The notes below the pieces were generated by a model, which was not told where the DNA came from, searched no databases, and saw nothing but the letters and a program-made list of their open reading frames with translations. Below are positions 23,322-30,259 of a stretch of DNA of 35,723 bases, piece after piece. The stretch spans positions 1 through 35,723 of the forward strand of contig CAIRWP010000153.1 of NCBI GenBank assembly GCA_903882335.1. Direction: 5' to 3'. The position numbers and the translations under genes were made by a program. The first letter of the stretch is position 1. Each line of letters opens with the position of its first letter. Source of the stretch: an uncultured Opitutia bacterium. Lineage in GTDB: Bacteria; Verrucomicrobiota; Verrucomicrobiia; Opitutales; UBA953.

Positions 23322-24479
23322 TCAGTAGCGGCGGACTTTCGGGTCGATCTTGAGCGACCAGGCGTCGATACCCCCCTGGACATTGGCGACCTGGGCATAG
23401 CCTTTGGCCCGCAGGAACTGCGTCACCTTCATGCTGCGGCCACCGTGGTGGCAATGGACCAACACCGGAACATCGCGGGGAATCTCGGCCAGCCGCTCTG
23501 GCACCGTGTTCATCGGGATCAACTTGGCCCCGGGGAGCTGGCAGACCGCGAACTCGCCCGGCTCCCGGACATCCAGGAGAAAGGGCGGCTCAGCGGAAGC
23601 GAGTAGACGGTGGGCTTCCTCGATGGAAACCTCCAGGGGATAGGCGGACATGGCGGAAGGGGAAGAACGGGGGCTGGACGCGCAGGTCGCCGCGTAGCGC
23701 GCAGGCTCCAGTTGCCGGATCGCGGGATGGGCGCCGCAGACCGGGCAGGCCGAATCGGTCGAGAGTCGGAGCGCCCGGGAAACGCCGGCGGCCAGGTCGA
23801 CGACCTGGAGGCGCGATTCCTGGCGCTGGCCGAGCAGCAGGGCGATGACCTCCGAGGCCATCCACGAGCCGATGACGCCGCAGGTGGCGCCGAAGACCCC
23901 GCCCTCCGCGCACGTGGGCACGCTGGCCGGATCCGGCATCACCGGGTAGACGCAGCGGTAACAGCCGGCGCCCGGCAGGAAGACCCCGACCTGCCCTTCG
24001 GTGCGCAGCACGCTGCCATGGACCAGCGGCTTGCGGCCGAGCACGCAGGCATCCGCCGCCAGGAAACGGGTCGGGAAATTATCGGTGCCGTCGACGACGA
24101 GGTCGTAGCGGGCGACGAGGTCGGCCGCGTTCTCCGCGATGAACCCTTCCGGGTGTAGGACGATGGTCAGCCCCGGGTTGACCTCGGCGAGCGCTTCCGC
24201 GGCCGAGATCGTCTTGGGCAGGCCCAGCGTGTCGAACCCATGGAGGATCTGACGGTGCAGATTGGAGACCTCCACCTTATCCGGATCGGCGATGCCGAGG
24301 GTGCCGACGCCGGCCGCCGCGAGGTAGAGGCCGACCGGCGAACCTAAGCCGCCGGCGCCGAGCAGGAGGACTTTGGCCGCGCGCAACTTCAGCTGCCCCG
24401 CCTCACCGACCCCGGGCAGACGGAGCTGCCGCGCATACAAGGCGCGCTCGTGCTCGGTCAGGCGTGGCTCCGCGGACAT
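23322..24479 (-). CDS. moeB: MoeB/ThiF-type adenylyltransferase fused to a rhodanese domain
   Basis: This 385-residue protein has two parts. Residues 1-265 are an E1-like adenylation domain with ATP loop GAGGLG (41-46), zinc cysteines C173/C176 and C245/C248, and the TCAEGGVFG catalytic-cysteine segment (C190). Residues 278-385 are a rhodanese domain with active-site C343 in VHCHHGGRS and the ending GGIDAWSLKIDP. The pair activates and sulfurates a MoaD- or ThiS-like carrier for molybdopterin, thiamine or cysteine synthesis. The fused form is common outside enterobacteria. No carrier protein, moa or thi gene is in the window, so the pathway remains open and the symbol is provisional. It is transcribed divergently from ruvX and probably together with the downstream lipoprotein gene. 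Confidence 0.85.
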   Translation of the reverse strand: MSAEPRLTEHERALYARQLRLPGVGEAGQLKLRAAKVLLLGAGGLGSPVGLYLAAAGVGTLGIADPDKVEVSNLHRQILHGFDTLGLPKTISAAEALAEVNPGLTIVLHPEGFIAENAADLVARYDLVVDGTDNFPTRFLAADACVLGRKPLVHGSVLRTEGQVGVFLPGAGCYRCVYPVMPDPASVPTCAEGGVFGATCGVIGSWMASEVIALLLGQRQESRLQVVDLAAGVSRALRLSTDSACPVCGAHPAIRQLEPARYAATCASSPRSSPSAMSAYPLEVSIEEAHRLLASAEPPFLLDVREPGEFAVCQLPGAKLIPMNTVPERLAEIPRDVPVLVHCHHGGRSMKVTQFLRAKGYAQVANVQGGIDAWSLKIDPKVRRY

Positions 24480-24520
24480 ACCACCATGGAGACCGCGGAA
24501 GCGGCGGTGTCAAACCCCTC

Positions 24521-24536
24521 CCCGAAGCGGTTCGGG
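24521..24536. promoter_or_regulatory. Inverted repeat between moeB and ruvX
   Basis: CCCGAA-GCGG-TTCGGG is a perfect 6-4-6 inverted repeat in the 91-base divergent gap, followed directly by TTGAAA (24537-24542). No well-spaced -10 follows that hexamer. It may be an operator or a short RNA hairpin. Confidence 0.35.
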
Positions 24537-24570
24537 TTGAAATCAAGGCCGGACCTGCCCAGCGTACGGT

Positions 24571-25017
24571 GTGTCCTCAGTCTACCTCGGCATCGACTAT
24601 GGCGCCAAGCGCGTCGGCCTGAGCCATGCCGACAGTCTGGGGTTCGCCTTCCCGCTCCCGGCGGCGGTGGCCCCCGAGGCCGAGGAACGCTTCGCCCAAA
24701 TCGGCCGGGAAATCGCCCGCCTCCGGGCGACCCAACTCATCCTGGGTTACCCCCTGTCGGTCGAAGGCGAACGCACGAAGCGTTGCGACGAGGTCGACGC
24801 CTTCGCCGCCGAACTGACCCGACGTTTCGGACTGCCCATCGAACTGGTCGATGAGGCGCTGAGCAGCCAGGCGGCTGACGAATTGGGCGGGCGCCGCAAG
24901 CCGCGCTCCGCCCAGGAGCGCCGGGATCAAGCCCGCAGCGGCGAACGGGATTCCCGGGCGGCGGCGGTGTTGCTCCAGGACTACCTGAACAGCCGCGGCA
25001 TCGGCGCAAGCCTCTGA
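24571..25017 (+). CDS. ruvX: Putative pre-16S rRNA nuclease / Holliday-junction resolvase-like RuvX (YqgF)
   Basis: This 148-residue RNase H-fold protein has D9 in LGIDYGAKRVGLS as the first catalytic acid, LILGYPLSVEGERTKR as the family motif in the middle, VDEALSS for the second acid, and ERDSRAAAVLLQDYL carrying the last Asp. YqgF trims the 5' end of 16S rRNA and has also been described as a Holliday-junction resolvase. The start is GTG 24571. The gene ends 1 base before truA, so the two RNA-maturation genes form a unit. The basic loop GGRRKPRSAQERRDQARS is long but typical. Confidence 0.92.
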   Translation: MSSVYLGIDYGAKRVGLSHADSLGFAFPLPAAVAPEAEERFAQIGREIARLRATQLILGYPLSVEGERTKRCDEVDAFAAELTRRFGLPIELVDEALSSQAADELGGRRKPRSAQERRDQARSGERDSRAAAVLLQDYLNSRGIGASL

Positions 25018-25018
25018 C

Positions 25019-25825
25019 ATGGGCAAACCGCTCAAGTCCATCCTCCAGCCGGAGCGCTTCCTCGCGACGATCGCCTACGACGGCACGGACTTCCACGGCT
25101 GGCAGGTCAACCCTAACCAACGGACCGTGGAGAGCACGATCGAGGAGCGGCTCTCGCGGATCTTCCGGACGCCGATCGACGTCCACGGCAGCGGCCGCAC
25201 CGACGCGGGCGTGCACAGCGTCGGCCAGCGTTTCCATTTCGACGCCTTCTGGCCGCACCCGGCCAAGCACCTGGTCTTGGCGATCAACTCCTGCGAACAA
25301 GAAGGCCTGCTGGTCACCGACCTGCGCCGCGTCCCGGCCGATTTCCATTGCCGACATTGGGCCAAGGGCAAGCGCTACCGGTATGAGATCTGCCAGGGCT
25401 GGCCGCCGCCCTGGGAGGCCCGCTACTGCTACGGCACCGGCAAGCGCGTGCTTGACCCCCGGCGGATGCGCGCCGCCGCCAAGCTACTACTTGGCACCCA
25501 CGACTTCCGCGCCTTCAGCGGCACTCACGCGCAGGGGATGGAACACGAGAACCCCGTAAAGGACCTCCGGCGGCTCGATATCGCGGTACGCGGAGAGCGG
25601 ATCACTATCACAACCGAGGCGAGCGGCTACCTCTATAAGATGGTGCGCCGGCTGGTCGGAGGCCTGATGCGCGTCGGCGAAGGCAAACTGCCCCCCGAGC
25701 GGCTCGCGGCCTACCGCGACGAAGGCATGATCACGGCGGAGATCCCGACCGCCCCGGCGCGCGGGCTCTTCATGGAGAAGGTCTTCTACGACCCCGCGGA
25801 CCTCAAGGTGCGACGCCGACCTTAA
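25019..25825 (+). CDS. truA: tRNA pseudouridine(38-40) synthase TruA
   Basis: This 268-residue protein has the catalytic motif SGRTDAGVHSVGQ with nucleophile D62. AYDGTDFHGWQ lies near the N-terminus, RYRYEI and FRAFSG in the middle, and GYLYKMVRRLVGGLMRVGEG late; all are TruA family segments. It isomerises uridines 38-40 in the tRNA anticodon arm. Length is normal for TruA (about 260-270). The stop TAA is the first part of the AT-rich CTTAA-N7-TTAAG site, so the regulatory site of the next operon begins inside the truA stop. Confidence 0.97.
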   Translation: MGKPLKSILQPERFLATIAYDGTDFHGWQVNPNQRTVESTIEERLSRIFRTPIDVHGSGRTDAGVHSVGQRFHFDAFWPHPAKHLVLAINSCEQEGLLVTDLRRVPADFHCRHWAKGKRYRYEICQGWPPPWEARYCYGTGKRVLDPRRMRAAAKLLLGTHDFRAFSGTHAQGMEHENPVKDLRRLDIAVRGERITITTEASGYLYKMVRRLVGGLMRVGEGKLPPERLAAYRDEGMITAEIPTAPARGLFMEKVFYDPADLKVRRRP

Positions 25826-25837
25826 GCGGGCATTAAG
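25821..25837. promoter_or_regulatory. CTTAA-N7-TTAAG site upstream of the YHYH gene
   Basis: CTTAA (25821-25825) and TTAAG (25833-25837) are inverted arms around GCGGGCA. The same bases read as an 11-bp-period direct repeat TTAAGC-N5-TTAAGC (25822-25838). A TAAACT -10-like element starts 9 bases later (25847-25852). The spacing resembles sites bound by OmpR/PhoB-type regulators. An identical arm pattern precedes the PEBP gene at 28331. Confidence 0.5.
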
Positions 25838-25856
25838 CCCCGAAAATAAACTCAGC

Positions 25857-25870
25857 AGTTGTCGGCAACT
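25857..25870 (+). other. Small hairpin in the YHYH gene leader
   Basis: AGTTG-TCGG-CAACT is a perfect 5-bp stem with a four-base loop, about 40 bases before the YHYH start. It lies downstream of the proposed -10 and so would be in the 5' leader. No known riboswitch is recognised. Confidence 0.3.
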
Positions 25871-25909
25871 TGGGCGGTTGGACGGTTTTAGTTGAGAGAG
25901 TCCACCGCC

Positions 25910-26998
25910 ATGTCCCACCCCCTCCCCGCCCTCCTCCTCGGCCTGGCCACCCTCGGGCCGCTCCTCGGCGCCGACGCCGCCAAGTCGACCGGCCCCGGAC
26001 TCCCCGACGTACCTGCGCTCTTCGACAAGCGCGCCTTGGTCAAGCCGATCACCGAGCTCGAAGGCACGCTTACCGACGGCTCCAAGTCCATCGTCTACAA
26101 GATTGTCGTGCGCTCCCTGCCGCCGGACCATGAGATGGGCCCGTGGGCCCCGGCGACCCTGAAGGACAAAGGCGGCTTCTGGGAAGATACCGTGGATAAG
26201 AAGCTCTACCGCGTCGACGCAGACTACCTGAAGATGCTCAACAAACGAGGCTGGGACATGTTCGAGGCCGACGGCACCGTCCACCGCACCAAGGACCGCA
26301 CCGAGTTCGACAAGGTCGCCCGTCAGGAGCTGGGCGGCTGGACCTTCGAGCAAGCCAAGGCTAGCGGGGTGGTCAACTCGATCATCGAACTGAAGCCCCT
26401 CGAGCAGATCGTCACGATCTTCCTGCCGAAGAATCCGAAGGCCACCGCCAAGGTCACCCCACTCCGTCAGGCCAGGTTCTCCCCGCGCTCCGGCCTCGGA
26501 CTCAGCGTCAACGGCATCCGCTTCTTCCCGCCGGAGCCGGTCGGCCGGATCACGGCCTTCCATAACATCGCCCCGCTGGACCCGCAGGGTGGCCACACGG
26601 GCTTCGGTCATGAATACCACTACCACCGCGCCCCTTCCGTGATGAACGAGGACAAGTCGGGCAAGATTGTGGGCTTCGCGTTGGACGGCTTCGCCATCCG
26701 CGGGCCGACGGAGACCGACGGCAGCAAGCCGAAGGGGCTGGATAGCATCAGCGGTCACGAGCACGACGGCCTGCCGTACCACTACCACGTCAGCGACCAG
26801 TGGCCCTACGTGGTCAGCGGCTTCAAGGGCCCGCTCGGCACGGCCGGCCTGGGCGACCTGGACAAGTGCGACGCCACCCAGTCCTCCGGCGGTCCCGGCG
26901 GCGGCGGCGAAGGCAAGGGCGGCAAAGGCGGCAAGAAAGGTCCTCCGGGCGGCGGCAACGGCGGCCCGCCCGGCGGTGGCCCTCCGGGCGGCAAATAA
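25910..26998 (+). CDS. Secreted YHYH-domain protein
   Basis: This 362-residue protein has a signal peptide (about 1-22, LLLGLATLGPLLGADA). The YHYH family domain carries its motif twice: Y236-H239 in HEYHYHR and Y290-H293 in LPYHYHV, with GFALDGFAIRGPT between. The clustered His/Tyr suggest metal binding, but the family has no proven function that I know of. Residues from about 325 to the end are almost only Gly, Pro and Lys. The ATG at 25910 is preferred to a TTG at 25892: GAGAGAG at 25894-25900 offers a rare Shine-Dalgarno for this window. It is the first gene of the exported-protein block and is followed 9 bases later by a sulfatase. Confidence 0.82.
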   Translation: MSHPLPALLLGLATLGPLLGADAAKSTGPGLPDVPALFDKRALVKPITELEGTLTDGSKSIVYKIVVRSLPPDHEMGPWAPATLKDKGGFWEDTVDKKLYRVDADYLKMLNKRGWDMFEADGTVHRTKDRTEFDKVARQELGGWTFEQAKASGVVNSIIELKPLEQIVTIFLPKNPKATAKVTPLRQARFSPRSGLGLSVNGIRFFPPEPVGRITAFHNIAPLDPQGGHTGFGHEYHYHRAPSVMNEDKSGKIVGFALDGFAIRGPTETDGSKPKGLDSISGHEHDGLPYHYHVSDQWPYVVSGFKGPLGTAGLGDLDKCDATQSSGGPGGGGEGKGGKGGKKGPPGGGNGGPPGGGPPGGK

Positions 26999-27007
26999 AT
27001 ATCCACG

Positions 27008-28327
27008 ATGATACGCGTCACGCTGTTCCTCCTGCTGGGCCTGCTCCCGGTCTTCGCCCAGAAAGCGCCCAGACCGACGAACGTGCTCGTGCTCGTCGCG
27101 GATGACCTAGGCTGGAACGGAGTCAGCTACCACAACCCGAAGATGACGACGCCGGCGCTGGCTAAGCTGGCGAAGGAAGGCGTGCAGCTCGAACGGTTCT
27201 ACGGTTATCCGGTCTGCAGCCCGGCCCGCTCCGCGCTGCTGACGGGGATGATGCCCCGCCGCTTCGGCGTCGTCGACGTGATCGGACCGGGTCAGCAGGG
27301 GATCCCCCAAGGCACCGCCACGCTCGCGTCCACGCTGCAGAAAGCGGGCTATGCGACCTCGCTGATCGGCAAGTGGCACCTCGGTACCAACCCCGGGCCG
27401 CTCGGACACGGCTTCGACCATTTCTACGGTTTCACGGGGGCCGAGCTGGATTACTTCAAGCACGTCGACCAACGCGGCAAGCCTGACTGGTGGCGCGACG
27501 GCAAACCGATCGAGGAGGCAGGCTACACCACCACGCTGTTCGCCGACGAGGCCATCAAGCAGCTCAAGCAGCGCGACCCGCGGAAGCCTTTCTTCCTGGA
27601 GGTGGCCTTCAATGCGCCGCACGCGACCCTGGCCGCCCCCCCGGAACTCCTCGCGAAACACCAGACCGATGGGCTCTACGGCGCCGTGGTTGACGGACTC
27701 GACCAAGGCATCGGCCGCATCCTAGCGACGCTGGATGAACAAGGCCTGCGCGCGACCACTTTGGTGATCTTCTGCTCCGACAACGGCGCTTCGCGGCGGA
27801 TGAGCTCCAACACCCCGCTGAACAGCGGTAAGGATACAGTCTTCGAGGGCGGCATCCGCGTCCCCGCCATCGTGCGCTGGCCGGGCAAGGTGCCCGCCGG
27901 AGTGCAGAGCCAACAGCCGGTCGCGATGCACGACCTCTTCCCTAGCATCCTCGCCGCGCTCGGCCTGACGACCGCCAAGGAGCTCAAGCTCGATGGTACC
28001 GATCAGTGGCCCGCTTTGGTCGCCGGCAAGACCCTGCCCCGCCCCGCCTTCCTCATCGCCTCCCACGACATCGCCTGCTTCGACGGCGACTGGAAACTGA
28101 TCGAAGCCGGCGACGGGAAACGTTCCCTCTTCAACCTCGCAAAGGATATCGGCGAGTCGAAGGATCTCGCCGGCGAACAGCCCGAGATGCTGAAGGCGCT
28201 GGGCGCCAAGTTGGACGAACTCAAGAAAGGCCTCCCCGCGGCCGCGGAGCGCCGCGGCGTCGGACCAGGCAAGGGCCCCGGGGCCGGCAAAGGCCCGCCC
28301 GGCAAAGGCAAAGGCTTAGCAAAGTGA
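27008..28327 (+). CDS. Secreted type I sulfatase (CSPAR motif) with Gly/Lys/Pro tail
   Basis: This 439-residue protein has a signal peptide (1-18, LFLLLGLLPVFAQ). It is a formylglycine sulfatase: C70-S-P-A-R is the modification motif, D32/D33 of VADDLGWNG bind calcium, and IGKWHLG and CSDNGASRR supply further active-site residues. It would release sulfate from a sulfated sugar or other ester outside the cytoplasm; C-type motifs need an FGE or anaerobic maturase encoded elsewhere. Its last about 25 residues are a GPGKGPGAGKG-type tail similar to those of its neighbours. It lies 9 bases after the YHYH gene and 43 bases before the PEBP gene, the gap that holds the second CTTAA-N7-TTAAG site. The substrate is unknown. 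Confidence 0.9.
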   Translation: MIRVTLFLLLGLLPVFAQKAPRPTNVLVLVADDLGWNGVSYHNPKMTTPALAKLAKEGVQLERFYGYPVCSPARSALLTGMMPRRFGVVDVIGPGQQGIPQGTATLASTLQKAGYATSLIGKWHLGTNPGPLGHGFDHFYGFTGAELDYFKHVDQRGKPDWWRDGKPIEEAGYTTTLFADEAIKQLKQRDPRKPFFLEVAFNAPHATLAAPPELLAKHQTDGLYGAVVDGLDQGIGRILATLDEQGLRATTLVIFCSDNGASRRMSSNTPLNSGKDTVFEGGIRVPAIVRWPGKVPAGVQSQQPVAMHDLFPSILAALGLTTAKELKLDGTDQWPALVAGKTLPRPAFLIASHDIACFDGDWKLIEAGDGKRSLFNLAKDIGESKDLAGEQPEMLKALGAKLDELKKGLPAAAERRGVGPGKGPGAGKGPPGKGKGLAK

Positions 28328-28330
28328 CGG

Positions 28331-28347
28331 CTTAATCTTCCCTTAAG
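28331..28347. promoter_or_regulatory. CTTAA-N7-TTAAG site upstream of the PEBP gene
   Basis: CTTAA (28331-28335), TCTTCCC, TTAAG (28343-28347): the same arms and spacing as at 25821. As a direct repeat it reads TTAATC-N5-TTAAGT. A -10-like TATCCT (28359-28364) begins 11 bases downstream, and the ATG is 6 bases after that. Confidence 0.5.
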
Positions 28348-28370
28348 TCGTCCTCGGTTATCCTGTCCAC

Positions 28371-29066
28371 ATGTCCGTCCTCGGCTCCTGGCTCGCCGCC
28401 ACGCTCGCCTGCCTGGCCACGCTCGCCCTGCCGGCCGCCGGGGAGACCCGCGCCAAGGGAGGCCAAGGGGGCGAGATGGCGAAAGGCGGGGTCGACCTGG
28501 TCGCCGCCGCCAAGCCGCATCCCGGCCCGTCTCCGGCCTTCACGCTGACCAGCCCCGCCGTGAAGGATGGTGGTGCCCTCCCGACCGAGTTCACGGGCGA
28601 CGGCGCCGGCGCCAGCCTGCCGCTGAGCTGGAGTAATGTGCCGCGTGGCACTGTCTCGCTCGCGCTGGTGATGCACCACCTGGACCCGGAGGGAAAGACG
28701 AAGGTCTACTGGCTGGTGGTCGACATCGACCCGAAGACGACTTCCGTCGCGAAGAACGCCCCCGACTTCGGACGACTGGGCCTGAGCACCGTCCATGACC
28801 GCGTCGAGTATGCCCCACCCCACTCCAAGGGCCCGGGTCTCAAGAAGTACGTCCTCACCCTGTTCGCGCTATCCGCCAAGCCCAACCTACCCGACGCCGC
28901 TCAACCGATCTCGCTCGAGACCTTGCTTCCCGTGATGAAGGGAAAGATCCTTGGCGCCGCCGACCTCACGGTCACCTACACCCGACCCACCGGGGCGTCC
29001 GACGAGCCAGCGAAGCGTCCGGCCCGGCCGGGACCGCCGCGACCGGCCGGCGGTAAAGGCGACTAA
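28371..29066 (+). CDS. Secreted PEBP (YbhB/YbcL, Raf-kinase-inhibitor-like) protein
   Basis: This 231-residue protein has an N-terminal signal peptide (SWLAATLACLATLALPAAG) followed by a Gly/Lys-rich spacer. The phosphatidylethanolamine-binding-protein fold runs from about residue 55: FTLTSPAVKDGGALPTEFTGDG at the start, then LVMHHLDPEG, KVYWLVVDIDP and KKYVLTLFAL. The classic central His-Trp is Tyr-Trp here. The family binds small anionic ligands; bacterial functions are poorly known. The final about 20 residues (PARPGPPRPAGGKGD) are Pro/Gly-rich, echoing the tails of the two genes upstream. It has its own candidate control site (28331-28347), so it may be transcribed separately from the sulfatase. 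YHYH and PEBP genes do co-occur in planctomycetes and relatives, as I recall. Confidence 0.82.
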   Translation: MSVLGSWLAATLACLATLALPAAGETRAKGGQGGEMAKGGVDLVAAAKPHPGPSPAFTLTSPAVKDGGALPTEFTGDGAGASLPLSWSNVPRGTVSLALVMHHLDPEGKTKVYWLVVDIDPKTTSVAKNAPDFGRLGLSTVHDRVEYAPPHSKGPGLKKYVLTLFALSAKPNLPDAAQPISLETLLPVMKGKILGAADLTVTYTRPTGASDEPAKRPARPGPPRPAGGKGD

Positions 29067-29083
29067 CCAATCGCTTGCGGGTT

Positions 29084-29097
29084 GCCTGCGAGCAGGC
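29084..29097. repeat. Palindrome between the PEBP and HupE genes
   Basis: GCCTGC-GA-GCAGGC is a perfect 6-2-6 inverted repeat in the 50-base gap. As RNA it can form a 5-bp stem with a CGAG loop. No U-run follows, so it is not a standard terminator; it could be an operator or an mRNA processing or stability element. Confidence 0.35.
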
Positions 29098-29116
29098 CGG
29101 CGGCTACTCCCTGCGC

Positions 29117-30253
29117 GTGACCTTCCTGCGTCCGGTTTTCCTCGCCTGCGTCGCGTTCCTCGCGGCCACGTTGTCCGCCCATCCCGAATGGAAACCGGCT
29201 TACTGCGTCGGCGTGATCGAGGATGAGCGCTTCGACCTGACCATCAAGTTCGATGTCCCTTCCTACCTCGTCGGCAAGCACCCGAAGGAAGCCACCGTCA
29301 AGGAACTCGATGACCTGATGTTCGACTCCGGCCGGCTGCCCGCCGCCTACGCGCGCGAGCCGGCGGAGTTCCTGCGCGGAGTCCGCGTCCTCGTCGACGG
29401 GAAGGAGACGCCGGTTGAGCTCGTCGCGTTCCCGACCGCAGTCGAGGTCAAGGCCCAGTCCGCCAAGCAAGGCGAGGAGGAGCGCTACCCGGTCCTGCTC
29501 AACGCCAAGCTGCGTACCCGGATCCCCCGCGACACGGCCAAGGTGGAGGTGATGTTCCCGTCCGCCCTCGGGACGGTGCTCACCAACCTGCGCCGCGGGA
29601 TGGATTCGCAGGTGGTCATGAACGTGGCCCCGGGTGAGCGCGGCGAGTTCATCATCGGCGAGGTGCGCCTCACCCTCGGCGACTTCCTCCGCGAGGGCTT
29701 CGTGCACGTCATCCCCGACGGTTGGGATCACTGCCTCTTCATGCTGGCGATGTTTCTCGGGGCCGCCTCCCTCGCCCAGGCCCTGACGCGCTCCCTCGTC
29801 TTCACCCTCGGCCATGCGCTCACGCTCGGGCTGGTCGCCGCCGGCCAGCTACCCCCGGTGGGCGACTGGATCGAACCCGTGATCGCGGCCACCATCGGCG
29901 CCGGCGGGGTCCTCGCCTGGAGGAACCGCGGCGCGAGCCGACCCGGGAACTCGGCGCCCCTGCTGCTGATTCCCCTCATCTTCGGCCTCGTGCATGGGCT
30001 CGGTTTCGCCGCCGCGGTCACGGATCAGCTGGACGGCTGGGGACGCACGCAGGTCGTCCAGCTGCTCATCGGCTTCAACGTCGGGGTCGAGGCGGCCCAG
30101 GTCGCGGTCATTCTCGCGGCCGCCGTGCTCCTGAGTCTCGCCGTCAAGGCCCGCGCCAACGAGTCGCTGCTGCGCCGCGCGCTCGGCGCCGCGATCGCCC
30201 TCGCCGGTTTCAGCCTGATGGCCTGGCGCTGTTGGGAGCTCCGGTTCGGCTGA
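29117..30253 (+). CDS. HupE/UreJ_2-family membrane protein with N-terminal exported domain
   Basis: This 378-residue protein has a signal peptide (TFLRPVFLACVAFLAATLSA) immediately followed by HPEWKP, then an about 180-residue soluble domain. A C-terminal membrane unit follows, with the HupE/UreJ_2 signature: GFVHVIPDGWDHCLFML, FTLGHALTLGLVAAG, and LIFGLVHGLGFAAAV. The repeated His in these helices probably bind a metal; related HupE/UreJ proteins are linked to nickel or cobalt uptake. Here no hydrogenase or urease is seen, so the metal is unknown. Translation is set at GTG 29117, where the signal peptide begins; a TTG at 29075 would add 14 residues. It is the last gene of the exported block and meets the second sulfatase gene tail to tail. 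Confidence 0.82.
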   Translation: MTFLRPVFLACVAFLAATLSAHPEWKPAYCVGVIEDERFDLTIKFDVPSYLVGKHPKEATVKELDDLMFDSGRLPAAYAREPAEFLRGVRVLVDGKETPVELVAFPTAVEVKAQSAKQGEEERYPVLLNAKLRTRIPRDTAKVEVMFPSALGTVLTNLRRGMDSQVVMNVAPGERGEFIIGEVRLTLGDFLREGFVHVIPDGWDHCLFMLAMFLGAASLAQALTRSLVFTLGHALTLGLVAAGQLPPVGDWIEPVIAATIGAGGVLAWRNRGASRPGNSAPLLLIPLIFGLVHGLGFAAAVTDQLDGWGRTQVVQLLIGFNVGVEAAQVAVILAAAVLLSLAVKARANESLLRRALGAAIALAGFSLMAWRCWELRFG

Positions 30254-30259
30254 GACCGC

